Shown: piece by piece, positions 16,814-24,517 of the stretch
How positions within the stretch are numbered: the stretch's first letter is position 1
Layout: each line of letters begins with the position of its first letter
From: an uncultured Sulfurovum sp.
GTDB lineage: Bacteria; Campylobacterota; Campylobacteria; Campylobacterales; Sulfurovaceae
NCBI GenBank assembly: GCA_902727995.1
Contig: CACVAZ010000117.1
Location: 55,945 to 93,490, forward strand
Reading direction: 5' to 3'
Length of the DNA stretch: 37,546 nt
Position numbers and translations under genes: made by a program
The notes under the pieces: generated by a model
Database searches by the model: none
Told to the model about the DNA's origin: nothing
Seen by the model: the letters and a program-made list of their open reading frames with translations, nothing else

Positions 16814-18121
16814 ATGACAAAAAATTTACTATTAAAAAAAATAATAATACTAACATTACTAATTCAAGGAACATTAATGGGTGCAAACCTAAGCCAATTA
16901 AAAATTAAGAACACAGACGTACCATTCATATTTGAAGAAGATAAAAACTTACCAATAGTTTCCATGCAATTAATTTTTAAAGATTCAGGTTCACTCTCAG
17001 ACACGCAAGATGGTTTAACACAAATCTCAGCTTCCCTACTGAATGAAGGAACTAAAAAAGAGGGTTCTGTTGGTTTTGCAACAAAGCTTGAAAACAGAGC
17101 CATTTCATTGAGTACTCATGCTGGAAATGAGACTTTTGTCATAGAAGTAGGATCGCTTAAAGAAGCGTTTCCTTACGCCATTGCACGTTTAAAAGAGTTA
17201 CTTAGCGATCCTAATTACAGCGAAGAAACATTGGGAAAAATTAAAACACAGACCATAGGGGCTTTAAAAAGAAAAGAGAGTGACTTTGACTATATCTCAA
17301 ACTTAGAACTAAAGAAGATGCTTTTTGAGGGTACTCCTTTGGCAAAACCTAGTGAAGGAACTGTTCAGAGTGTTGAAGGAATTGAGCTTGTAGACATTGA
17401 TAAACATCTTGGTAATCATTTAGGCGTGAACAATGCTATTGTAGTCATGGGTGGTGATATTTCAGAAAAAGAGGCTGCTGCATTTGCTACAGAGGTTTTG
17501 TCTTTGCTCTCCAAAGTAAATTCAAAGAAAATAGAAACAATGGAAGCTACAGCTAAAAGACAAGTTAAAGAAAAGATTCTTAATAGTGAACAAGCTTATG
17601 TTTATTTTGGATCACCGTTAAATGTTACTTATGATTCAAAAGAGCGTCACTTAGCACAAGTGGCATCATTTGTTTTGGGTAGTTCTGGCTTTGGTTCACG
17701 TATGATGGAAGAGATTAGGGTTAAAAAAGGTTTGGCATATTCAGCTTATAGTCGTTTTAATATTAATAAAACACACGCTTATTTTTCTGGTTATTTACAA
17801 ACCAAAATAGAAACAGGAGAAGAAGCTATTTCTTCAGTCAAAGAGGTTGTTCAAACTTTTTTAGACAAAGGTATTACAGCAGAAGAACTTAAGGCTTCAC
17901 AACAATTTTTGTTGGGTTCAGAACCTCTTAGAAATGAAACACTTTCTCAGCGTCTGGGTCAGGCTTTTCAAGAATACTACACTAACAAGCCATTGGGTTC
18001 GGCAAAAGAAAACTTGAAGAAAATAGAAGCTATTACTCTAGAAGAGATAAATGCTTTTATTAAGAAGCATAAAGAGATAGCTGAACTTTCATTTTCAGTG
18101 GTCACAGGGAAGAAGGGATAA
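16814..18121 (+). CDS. M16-family peptidase homologue lacking the zinc site
   Basis: This 435-residue exported protein has the two-domain fold of the insulinase/processing-peptidase family M16. A signal peptide (LLLKKIIILTLLIQGTLMGA) places it in the periplasm. Where active members have the zinc motif HxxEH (as in GLAHFLEHMLFKGT), this protein reads GLTQISASLLNEGT, so both His and the Glu are missing. The C-terminal half keeps the R/Y-type substrate-binding pattern (RMMEEIRVKKGLAYSAYSRF). It therefore looks like the non-catalytic partner of an M16 pair; no catalytic M16 gene is adjacent. It is probably co-transcribed with mqnC (3-base gap). Its 3' end overlaps the convergent regulator gene by 20 bases. 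Confidence 0.88.
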   Translation: MTKNLLLKKIIILTLLIQGTLMGANLSQLKIKNTDVPFIFEEDKNLPIVSMQLIFKDSGSLSDTQDGLTQISASLLNEGTKKEGSVGFATKLENRAISLSTHAGNETFVIEVGSLKEAFPYAIARLKELLSDPNYSEETLGKIKTQTIGALKRKESDFDYISNLELKKMLFEGTPLAKPSEGTVQSVEGIELVDIDKHLGNHLGVNNAIVVMGGDISEKEAAAFATEVLSLLSKVNSKKIETMEATAKRQVKEKILNSEQAYVYFGSPLNVTYDSKERHLAQVASFVLGSSGFGSRMMEEIRVKKGLAYSAYSRFNINKTHAYFSGYLQTKIETGEEAISSVKEVVQTFLDKGITAEELKASQQFLLGSEPLRNETLSQRLGQAFQEYYTNKPLGSAKENLKKIEAITLEEINAFIKKHKEIAELSFSVVTGKKG

Positions 18122-20063
18122 ACTCTTTAAGTAATCCTGCTTTAGAAAAATAATATCCTTGGGAGTAATCAACTCCTAAGTTGGTAATTATATTATAAAT
18201 ATTTTCATTTTCTACATATTCAGCAATGGTTTTAATGTTTTGTTTTTTGGCAAAAAAGACAATGGTCTCTACTATGTCTTGTGAAAATGAATCCTGTTCA
18301 ATATGTCGAATTAAACTACCATCAATTTTGATATAATCAGGTTGATAGGCATGAATACGTGCAAAATTAGATTCTCCTGTACCAAAGTCATCAATGGCAA
18401 GTTTTACACCCCATTTTCTAATTTCTTGAATAAAATGCTTGGTAATTTCTTCATTGGTAATTTTTTCATCTTCTACGAATTCAACAATAATTCTATGTGC
18501 TTCCGTTTTATACTTTGTTAAAAGAAGAAAAAATTCGTCTCTTGTTCGATGGTCTTCTATGTCTATTGCTGAGAGATTTATGGAGATTTCTATGTCCATA
18601 TTAAAAAGTGCTCGAAATGAATTACGTAGTACGGTAGAGCTAATTTCATGATAGTATTTACCTTCTTTGGCTATTTCTAAAAAATGACGAGGGGAAATGA
18701 CGTTGTTATTGTTATCAATGAGTCGAACGAGTGATTCATACTTCATGATTTTTTTTGTTTTATTTTCGACAATGGGTTGGAAATAAGAGACAATATTGAA
18801 AGTGGCTATGGCTTCTTTTAGCATAATAAATCTATTTAATTTTTTGTTTGAAAGTTTTGTGGCTTCTTCTAAAAAATTTGTAGCAATAATAAATTCTTCT
18901 TTACTTGCTAAAATTTTACTGAGTCCCATTCTTGCATTGTCCAGTGCATTTTCTCCATAGGCTAAGGAACATACAATTGATAGGCTATAGTCTACAATAC
19001 CAATTTTGATTTCTTCATGGTTGATTTTCTGTTGAAAAGCTCGAAGTATTTCACTTGTCTTTTTTTTGTTTAGAAAGCTATGATCCTCTTTTATAAAAGC
19101 AAACTCCCCATTATTAAGAATATAGATATTGTCAAAGTTACATTTTGAGGGCATATATTTCAAAAGTTCTTTGGCAAAAATTTGTTGAAGTTTTTTTGTG
19201 ACTTGTTTTGTAAAAGAATGCTTTAGATAGGTAAACTCTTCAATTTTTACAAGAAAAAGAATACATTGTTTATGTTGTTTTAAATAGTCACTTAATTGTT
19301 TTGAATGATGAATAATATCGGTTACAGGAATGGAAAGGCTAATAAACTCTTCAACTTTTCCATTGATATTGACAATGGGTTGTATGGTTGTCTGTAGATA
19401 GTAAAGTTCACCTGATTTTGTTTTATGTTTTAGAAGACCTTTCCATATTTCTTTCTTATAGGCAATTTGATTCCAGATAGACGTAAAAAAATTAGGAGAT
19501 TCTTTTTGAAAGTTAAAGAGACTATGGTTCTGACCAATTAATTCTTCTTTTTGAAAACCAGATACTTTACAATAGGTTTCATTAACATAAGTGATTATAC
19601 CATTTCTATTTATTTTTGAAATGATTGCTGATGCATTGGTAATATTATGGTATTCCTCAATAAGATTTTGTTGTCGTTTTTTTTCTTTAATTTGCTCAAT
19701 TTTATTTTCTAAAATTTCTTTATTCACTGGTTTTTGTAAGTAGCCTTGTACACTATAATTAATACTTTCTTGTAATAAGACATTGTCAATATAAGCTGAA
19801 AGAATAATAATCGGAACTTCTTGATTAGTGGCTCTAATCATTTTAATAAAATCGCTACCATTTACATTTGGCATGGATAAATCTGTAATGATTAAGTCAA
19901 TTAAATTTTCTTTAAATTTCATAAATCCATCCAGACCATCTTCAGCAAGAATAAGTTTAGAACAGAGTTTTTTGAGTAGATGAGAAGTAATTGTTCTGGT
20001 AAGTTTATCATCTTCAATGTAGAGTATATTAAATAAGGGTTGATTTAATATTTTGGATCTAAT
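18102..20063 (-). CDS. Receiver-PAS-GGDEF(degenerate)-EAL regulator, probable AUU start
   Basis: This is a predicted cytosolic response regulator acting on cyclic-di-GMP. The track begins at an internal ATG (19922), which cuts the receiver in half. Upstream the frame stays open and reads LFNILYIEDDKLTRTI and LILAEDGLDGF, the missing first strand and helix with the acidic pair. With the added 47 residues the receiver is complete: E17/D18/D19, phospho-acceptor D61 (ITDLSMP), S89 and K111 (LQKPV). No ATG, GTG or TTG lies between the strong AAAGGAG site and this region, so the second ATT (20063) is the best start, giving 653 residues. A PAS domain follows (about 140-250). The GGDEF domain reads NNGEF and is probably inactive. 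The EAL domain has ESLVRL, INLSAID, IDDFGTGES and KIDGS, so it is probably an active phosphodiesterase. Confidence 0.86.
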   Translation of the reverse strand: MRSKILNQPLFNILYIEDDKLTRTITSHLLKKLCSKLILAEDGLDGFMKFKENLIDLIITDLSMPNVNGSDFIKMIRATNQEVPIIILSAYIDNVLLQESINYSVQGYLQKPVNKEILENKIEQIKEKKRQQNLIEEYHNITNASAIISKINRNGIITYVNETYCKVSGFQKEELIGQNHSLFNFQKESPNFFTSIWNQIAYKKEIWKGLLKHKTKSGELYYLQTTIQPIVNINGKVEEFISLSIPVTDIIHHSKQLSDYLKQHKQCILFLVKIEEFTYLKHSFTKQVTKKLQQIFAKELLKYMPSKCNFDNIYILNNGEFAFIKEDHSFLNKKKTSEILRAFQQKINHEEIKIGIVDYSLSIVCSLAYGENALDNARMGLSKILASKEEFIIATNFLEEATKLSNKKLNRFIMLKEAIATFNIVSYFQPIVENKTKKIMKYESLVRLIDNNNNVISPRHFLEIAKEGKYYHEISSTVLRNSFRALFNMDIEISINLSAIDIEDHRTRDEFFLLLTKYKTEAHRIIVEFVEDEKITNEEITKHFIQEIRKWGVKLAIDDFGTGESNFARIHAYQPDYIKIDGSLIRHIEQDSFSQDIVETIVFFAKKQNIKTIAEYVENENIYNIITNLGVDYSQGYYFSKAGLLKEFIPSSL

Positions 20064-20069
20064 AATGCT

Positions 20070-20076
20070 CTCCTTT
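20070..20076 (-). promoter_or_regulatory. Strong ribosome-binding site before an ATT start
   Basis: AAAGGAG on the minus strand lies 6 bases before the ATT at 20063-20061, in frame with the receiver domain. No conventional start codon is in frame until 19922, well inside the domain. Confidence 0.55.
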
Positions 20077-20081
20077 ACCTA

Positions 20082-20100
20082 AAGTAGGGTATTTCTACTT
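20082..20100 (-). promoter_or_regulatory. Small hairpin upstream of the ATT-start gene
   Basis: AAGTAG-(7)-CTACTT forms a 6-base-pair stem about 5 bases upstream of the AAAGGAG site on the minus strand. Its position is like that of the hairpin at 15639-15655. Confidence 0.3.
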
Positions 20101-20219
20101 GAAAGAATTTTAGTTAAATATTTTAATTTATAATGCTTTTTGTCAATAAACTTGATTCTTAAATAATGATAGGTTACTTAACGGTACAGCATTTTAGTGT
20201 TTTATTTTAAATCTTCATG

Positions 20220-20225
20220 TATAAT
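20220..20225 (+). promoter_or_regulatory. Candidate -10 box for recG
   Basis: TATAAT lies 23 bases upstream of the recG GTG, followed by an eight-A run and the AAGGAG ribosome-binding site (20238-20243, spacing 5). A second TATAAT lies at 20129-20134. Confidence 0.5.
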
Positions 20226-20248
20226 AAAAAAAATAAAAAGGAGTGTAA

Positions 20249-22033
20249 GTGAAAGAAGCTAAAATATTGTTTCAAAAATTAAAAATAGTTTCTCTTTTAG
20301 ATTTAGCATTGTTAATTCCTTCCTCTTATAATAATACGACACTTGCTACCCATATTGTGATGGGGGAAAGACAAACATTTGAAGCCAAAGTTGATGAGGT
20401 TAGTGCTGTTAATGGAAAATTACGGCTCTCTTTTTGGTTACCTAAATTTAAGAAACGGATCTCTTCCATGCTTTTTCGTGTTACCCCTTATCATTATCAG
20501 GTTTTTACACTGGGTTCAGAACATTATATTCAAGGGAAAGTAGAAGAATATAATGGCTCTTTACAAATGAATCAAGCAAAATCACTTAAGAGAATAGGGG
20601 AAATCATTCCTAAATATACGAGTGTTGTAAAAGCGAGTAGTATGCGTTCTTTAATCGAACACTACATAACGGAACAAAGTTTGTATGCTGAGGGCTTAAA
20701 TGACTTTGAAGTTCGGACACTTTTAGGCTTACATTATCCTAAGTATTTAGAAGAGATAGAGAATTATGACAAAGAAGTTCTAAAGTTTATAGAAGCTTTT
20801 AATCATATGAAAAAGCTAAAAGGAAAACGCGAAGACTTTCCTGCACTTGAAGCATTAAGAGGAAAACTTAGTCCTTTTGTCAATGCCTTGCCTTTTACGT
20901 TAACGAAAGAACAACAATTTGTTATTGATGAAGTACAAGAGGATTTAAAAAGAGTAGATAAGGCAACTAAGCGTTTGGTTATTGGTGATGTAGGTTCTGG
21001 TAAAACCATGGTTATTTTAGCAGCAGCTATCATAGCTTATCCGTCAAAATCCATACTTATGGCACCCACTTCATTACTGGTTATTCAACTCTATGAGGAG
21101 GCGATGAAATATTTACCAAAGAGCGTAAAGATTGCTTTAGTGATGCAAGGAAAAAATGAGGGGGATTATCTAAATGCTGATTTTATTATAGGAACACATG
21201 CCATTCTTTTTAAAGAGGACATGCCTAACGCTTCACTGGTTATGGTGGATGAGCAACACCGTTTTGGAACCAAACAAAGAGCTTTACTTGAAGCCATGAT
21301 GGCTAATAAACAGAAGAAGCCTCATTACTTACAATTTTCGGCAACACCCATACCCAGAACCCAAGCCATGATGCAGTCTGAACTCATAGATGTAAGTCTT
21401 ATTACCTCTACCCCTTTTGAAAAAGACATTAGCACTAAAGTAGTGGGAAAAGAAGACTTTCCTGTAATGCTAGAAGCAATCAAAAAGGAAATAGCAGAAG
21501 ATCATCAAGTTTTGATTGTTTATCCTTTGGTTGAAGAAAGTAAAGAGATTCCCTATCAATCACTTGACGAAGGACGAGGATTTTGGGAAAAAAAATTTGA
21601 GAATGTTTATGTAACGCATGGAAAAGATAAGAAAAAAGAAGCTGTTTTACAGGAGTTTAGAGATAAAGGAGAGATACTTTTAGCCACTACTGTAGTTGAA
21701 GTGGGTATTTCGTTACCAAGGCTTACACTTATTGTTATTGTGGGTGCAGAACGTTTAGGCTTGGCGACACTTCATCAGTTACGTGGTAGAGTGGGGCGTT
21801 TAGGATTAAAAAGTTATTGTTACTTGTTTAGCAATAATAAAAAGAATAACAGGTTACAAGCATTTACCCAAACGCAGAGTGGTTTTGAAATTGCCAAACT
21901 AGATTTGCAGTTTAGAAACTCTGGTGACATTTTAGATGGTACGATTCAAAGTGGTATGCAATTTAAATGGCTCAATTTAGCAGAGGATGAACATCTTGTC
22001 TCTGTAGCAAAAGGAAGAATAAATAACTTATGA
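20249..22033 (+). CDS. recG: ATP-dependent DNA helicase RecG
   Basis: RecG is a double-stranded-DNA translocase that remodels stalled replication forks and Holliday junctions. The N-terminal wedge (OB-like) domain covers about residues 1-170. The SF2 helicase core has Walker A VIGDVGSGKT near residue 247, MVDEQHRFG (DExH) near 334, QFSATPIPRT, TTVVEVGISLPR and LHQLRGRVGR. At 594 residues it is about 100 shorter than the Escherichia coli protein, mainly in the N-terminal part, as is common in Campylobacterota. It starts at GTG, supported by AAGGAG with 5-base spacing. The stop overlaps the next gene by 4 bases (ATGA), indicating translational coupling. Confidence 0.95.
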   Translation: MKEAKILFQKLKIVSLLDLALLIPSSYNNTTLATHIVMGERQTFEAKVDEVSAVNGKLRLSFWLPKFKKRISSMLFRVTPYHYQVFTLGSEHYIQGKVEEYNGSLQMNQAKSLKRIGEIIPKYTSVVKASSMRSLIEHYITEQSLYAEGLNDFEVRTLLGLHYPKYLEEIENYDKEVLKFIEAFNHMKKLKGKREDFPALEALRGKLSPFVNALPFTLTKEQQFVIDEVQEDLKRVDKATKRLVIGDVGSGKTMVILAAAIIAYPSKSILMAPTSLLVIQLYEEAMKYLPKSVKIALVMQGKNEGDYLNADFIIGTHAILFKEDMPNASLVMVDEQHRFGTKQRALLEAMMANKQKKPHYLQFSATPIPRTQAMMQSELIDVSLITSTPFEKDISTKVVGKEDFPVMLEAIKKEIAEDHQVLIVYPLVEESKEIPYQSLDEGRGFWEKKFENVYVTHGKDKKKEAVLQEFRDKGEILLATTVVEVGISLPRLTLIVIVGAERLGLATLHQLRGRVGRLGLKSYCYLFSNNKKNNRLQAFTQTQSGFEIAKLDLQFRNSGDILDGTIQSGMQFKWLNLAEDEHLVSVAKGRINNL

Positions 22034-22383
22034 GAATTATTTGGTTTACACTAGGAGGCGTTTCACTTTTTTTAGCATTTTTAGGGGTACTTTTGCCCCT
22101 TTTACCAACAGTACCTTTTTTGCTAGTCTCTGCATTTTTTTTCGCTAAATCTTCAGAAAAGGTGCATGATTGGCTAATAAGTCATAAGTTGTTTGGAACA
22201 ATGATAAGAGATTGGCATGAAAGAGGTGCGATTGCTTTAAAGTCGAAGTATTTTGCTACGGTTTCTATTGTTTCTGTGGTATTGATTTCTCTTTTATTTG
22301 GCGTAAAATTAATGGTTATTTACCTACAGATTTTTGTTTTATCTTTAGTTTTGCTATTTATTTGGACGCGTCCTAATAATTAA
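22030..22383 (+). CDS. DUF454 (YbaN-like) inner-membrane protein
   Basis: This 117-residue protein matches the YbaN/DUF454 family: it opens with a hydrophobic segment containing LAFLGVLLPLLPTVPFLLVSAFFFAKSS. A short soluble loop with the family pattern WLISHKLFGTMIRDWHERGAI follows, then one or two further hydrophobic segments. The function of the family is unknown. It overlaps the recG stop by 4 bases, so its translation is coupled to recG. A hairpin terminator follows its stop. Confidence 0.9.
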   Translation: MRIIWFTLGGVSLFLAFLGVLLPLLPTVPFLLVSAFFFAKSSEKVHDWLISHKLFGTMIRDWHERGAIALKSKYFATVSIVSVVLISLLFGVKLMVIYLQIFVLSLVLLFIWTRPNN

Positions 22384-22390
22384 GAGAGTA

Positions 22391-22410
22391 GGGTGTATTA
22401 AAATGCACCC
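22391..22410. terminator. Bidirectional hairpin terminator between the DUF454 gene and hpf
   Basis: GGGTGTATT-AA-AATGCACCC forms a 9-base-pair stem with one G-T wobble, flanked by AGAG and CTCTT that could extend it. It lies between two convergent genes. The TAGGGTG...CACC core is shared with the hairpin at 7338. Confidence 0.7.
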
Positions 22411-22419
22411 TCTTAACTA

Positions 22420-22950
22420 TTAATAAAGACCAAATTTTCCATCAGCCCTTTTATACATAACTCTCATAAGACCATCATGGTCATTAAAAACGATAAATTG
22501 TCGCTTATTTTCAGCTTTTAATGCTTCAATGGCTTCTTCAAAATCGAGTGGTTTATGAAGTTCTAAATCCATAGGGACAAGTTCAATATCTTGGGCGTCA
22601 AGTTCAAGTACAGCTTCTGCTTCATCGCCTAAATCTTTAAAGGACATAACCTTGTGATCTTTAATTTTATCAGCATGTCTTCTTAATGCTTTTTGTGCTC
22701 TTGCAAAAGCATTGTCAGTGGCTGCATAAACATCTTGATCACTTTGCGTAATCACAATGGTATTTTTGTCTTTTAAGTTTAGGACAAGTTCAACTGACAC
22801 GTTTTTCTTTGTCTTACTGTCAGCTGTAATAATGGTATTCGATGAGATAATATTTAAGTTGTATTTGTCTAGACTATCAATACTTTCAGAGATATGTTCT
22901 CTAATAGAATCTGATAATTCATAATGTCTTCCCACTATATTTTTGCTCAT
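22420..22950 (-). CDS. hpf: Long-form ribosome hibernation promoting factor
   Basis: This protein binds the 30S decoding region and dimerises ribosomes into inactive 100S particles in stationary phase or stress. The N-terminal HPF domain (about residues 1-100) begins NIVGRHYELSDSIREHI and contains VSVELVLNLKDK and DVYAATDNAFARAQKALRRH. A linker leads to the C-terminal dimerisation domain (about 120-176) with KPLDFEEAIEALK, FIVFNDHDGLMRVMYKRADGKFGLY. The 176-residue length identifies the long form. An AAAGGA ribosome-binding site precedes the ATG. It is the last gene before the pilin-like locus, on the same strand but after a 129-base gap. Confidence 0.94.
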   Translation of the reverse strand: MSKNIVGRHYELSDSIREHISESIDSLDKYNLNIISSNTIITADSKTKKNVSVELVLNLKDKNTIVITQSDQDVYAATDNAFARAQKALRRHADKIKDHKVMSFKDLGDEAEAVLELDAQDIELVPMDLELHKPLDFEEAIEALKAENKRQFIVFNDHDGLMRVMYKRADGKFGLY

Positions 22951-23062
22951 AATTTATCCTTTTGTATTTAATAACTTCAAGATATAACTTCTTAAAAGTC
23001 AAGCTCTTTAGGTACTTTAATTGTACACTTCTATGGTTAATAGATAGTAAACAAAACTAAAT

Positions 23063-23077
23063 TTATTACCATAATAA
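23063..23077 (-). terminator. Weak AT-rich hairpin after the pilin-like operon
   Basis: TTATTA-CCA-TAATAA is a perfect 6-base-pair repeat one base after the last pilin-like stop. It is AT-only in the stem and lacks a long T run, so it is at best a weak terminator. Confidence 0.25.
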
Positions 23078-23078
23078 C

Positions 23079-23582
23079 TTAAAGCTTTTGGAGTGTTCTT
23101 CTGTGAAAAGTAACGTTTCGATTTTGAGGGTCATCAAAGTCTTTATAGCTTATGTAGGTGTCAATTATTAGAGAGATGGTATTGTAAAATCCTCCACTAT
23201 TATCACTCCATGTTGCATTTAGATTACTTATTCCCCCTGATGGATCAATGGAGGTGTTACATCCATTTAACAAGCTATTGTTTCCAATGTATTTAATATT
23301 GATTTCTACTCCATATCCAGCAGTAGTATCACCAAAATGGTCAGTAATTTTTTCGAGGCAACTATTAGTAGTATTCCTATCATAATAGAGAGCATAGAAA
23401 ATTGCTAATTCGGTGTAACTTCGTGCCAATAAAGTAGCTTGTTCTTTTTGGTATTGTGCTGTTGTGGCTTTAATGGTCTTTGCTGTAACACTCATAATCA
23501 TACTTGTAATAGAAGCCATAATAACAATCACAAAAATAGCTGTTATCATTGAAAAGGCTTTTTTATGCTTAGAATTTATCAT
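23079..23582 (-). CDS. Type IV prepilin-like protein without Glu-5 (MshP/PilX-like)
   Basis: This is a minor pilin or pseudopilin candidate of 167 residues. A basic leader ends KHKKA, then the predicted mature start FSMITAIFVIVIMASITSMI forms the usual N-terminal helix. The residue before the cleavage point is Ala rather than Gly. Position 5 is Thr instead of Glu, as in MshP/PilX and GspK-type minor pilins, which act at the pilus tip. The C-terminal part is beta-rich with two Cys (NSCLEK and NGCNTS) that could form a disulfide. Its ATG overlaps the stop of the previous gene by 4 bases. It is the last gene of the apparent operon. The msh-type name is from context, not from proven orthology. 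Confidence 0.72.
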   Translation of the reverse strand: MINSKHKKAFSMITAIFVIVIMASITSMIMSVTAKTIKATTAQYQKEQATLLARSYTELAIFYALYYDRNTTNSCLEKITDHFGDTTAGYGVEINIKYIGNNSLLNGCNTSIDPSGGISNLNATWSDNSGGFYNTISLIIDTYISYKDFDDPQNRNVTFHRRTLQKL

Positions 23583-24517
23583 CGTATAATCGCTTTCTCT
23601 TTGCAGGTACTAATATTGTATTTTTGACCAATGTTTTCAGAAGCACAGAGTTTGAACTGAATAACTCCACCATTTTCGGTAAATTTGAAGACAGAAATAT
23701 TGGTAGCCATGCGTTTTTTAATTCCACTGGTATAACGTTCGCCATTCCATGGTTGGTAGTTATAGTAGAGATAAAGATTATAAAGTCCATCACCTACAGG
23801 GTCTTCATCTATGGGAACTAAAGCATAAGCACTCCATGCTAGTTTATAGCGTTCACTAATGATGATAGGTTTATTGTCTACAAAGGTAAGGTTGGTGTCC
23901 TCATTGTTTGTCACCCGAAAGATACAAGCAGTTTTACTAGGATCAATAAGCCCCATACAAGAAGGGTTATATTCGGTATCCTCAATATAGTAGTTTGTTT
24001 TTTGGGAGAAAAGTATGGCAGCAGCGTGACTATTGTCACTCATTGTAACTTTTCCATTGGAGAGATTGTTCATAATATTCGCTGTCTTACTCAATTGTGA
24101 AGCAGGTGTTGTGACGCTAAAACGATTGGCTGTACTGTAATCGGTAACACCTGACCATCCTGGTGTCTCCGAGGCAGAAAAACTGTCATTGTCATATCCT
24201 ATCCATTCAATGGTTGTAAAGTTATTATCATATTTTGGAATGTTTTTAAGCATAATCCAATCCGTATCTTCGACAAAACCTGTTTTACTAGAATCTTTGG
24301 CAACACTTGTTCCTTGGATGCGATAGGTTAGACGGTTAACAATTTGATTGGAGACCAGTTCTGTTTTGGTTGTGACCTTATACATAGCACGTTGTGTAAT
24401 AAGATTTTCATAGACTTGAACAATAATGGAAGAGCTAATAGAGGCAACAACCCCTAAAATTACTAAGACAAAAACAACTTCAATTAGACTAAATGCAGGG
24501 TGGCTTTTTTTTATCAT
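23579..24517 (-). CDS. Type IV prepilin-like protein (MshO/PilW-like)
   Basis: This 312-residue protein has a class III signal peptide: leader MIKKSHPA, then FSLIEVVFVLVILGVVASISS, with Glu at mature position 5 and Ala at -1. The long globular part contains cysteines in PSCMGLIDPSKTACIF and near the C-terminus (FKLCASENIGQKYNISTC), probably forming two disulfides. The length and two-gene neighbourhood resemble MshO/PilW-type minor pilins. Both ends overlap neighbouring genes by 4 bases (ATGA), which implies coupled translation and a fixed ratio with its partners. Major pilin, ATPase and prepilin peptidase genes are not in the window. Confidence 0.78.
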   Translation of the reverse strand: MIKKSHPAFSLIEVVFVLVILGVVASISSSIIVQVYENLITQRAMYKVTTKTELVSNQIVNRLTYRIQGTSVAKDSSKTGFVEDTDWIMLKNIPKYDNNFTTIEWIGYDNDSFSASETPGWSGVTDYSTANRFSVTTPASQLSKTANIMNNLSNGKVTMSDNSHAAAILFSQKTNYYIEDTEYNPSCMGLIDPSKTACIFRVTNNEDTNLTFVDNKPIIISERYKLAWSAYALVPIDEDPVGDGLYNLYLYYNYQPWNGERYTSGIKKRMATNISVFKFTENGGVIQFKLCASENIGQKYNISTCKEKAIIR

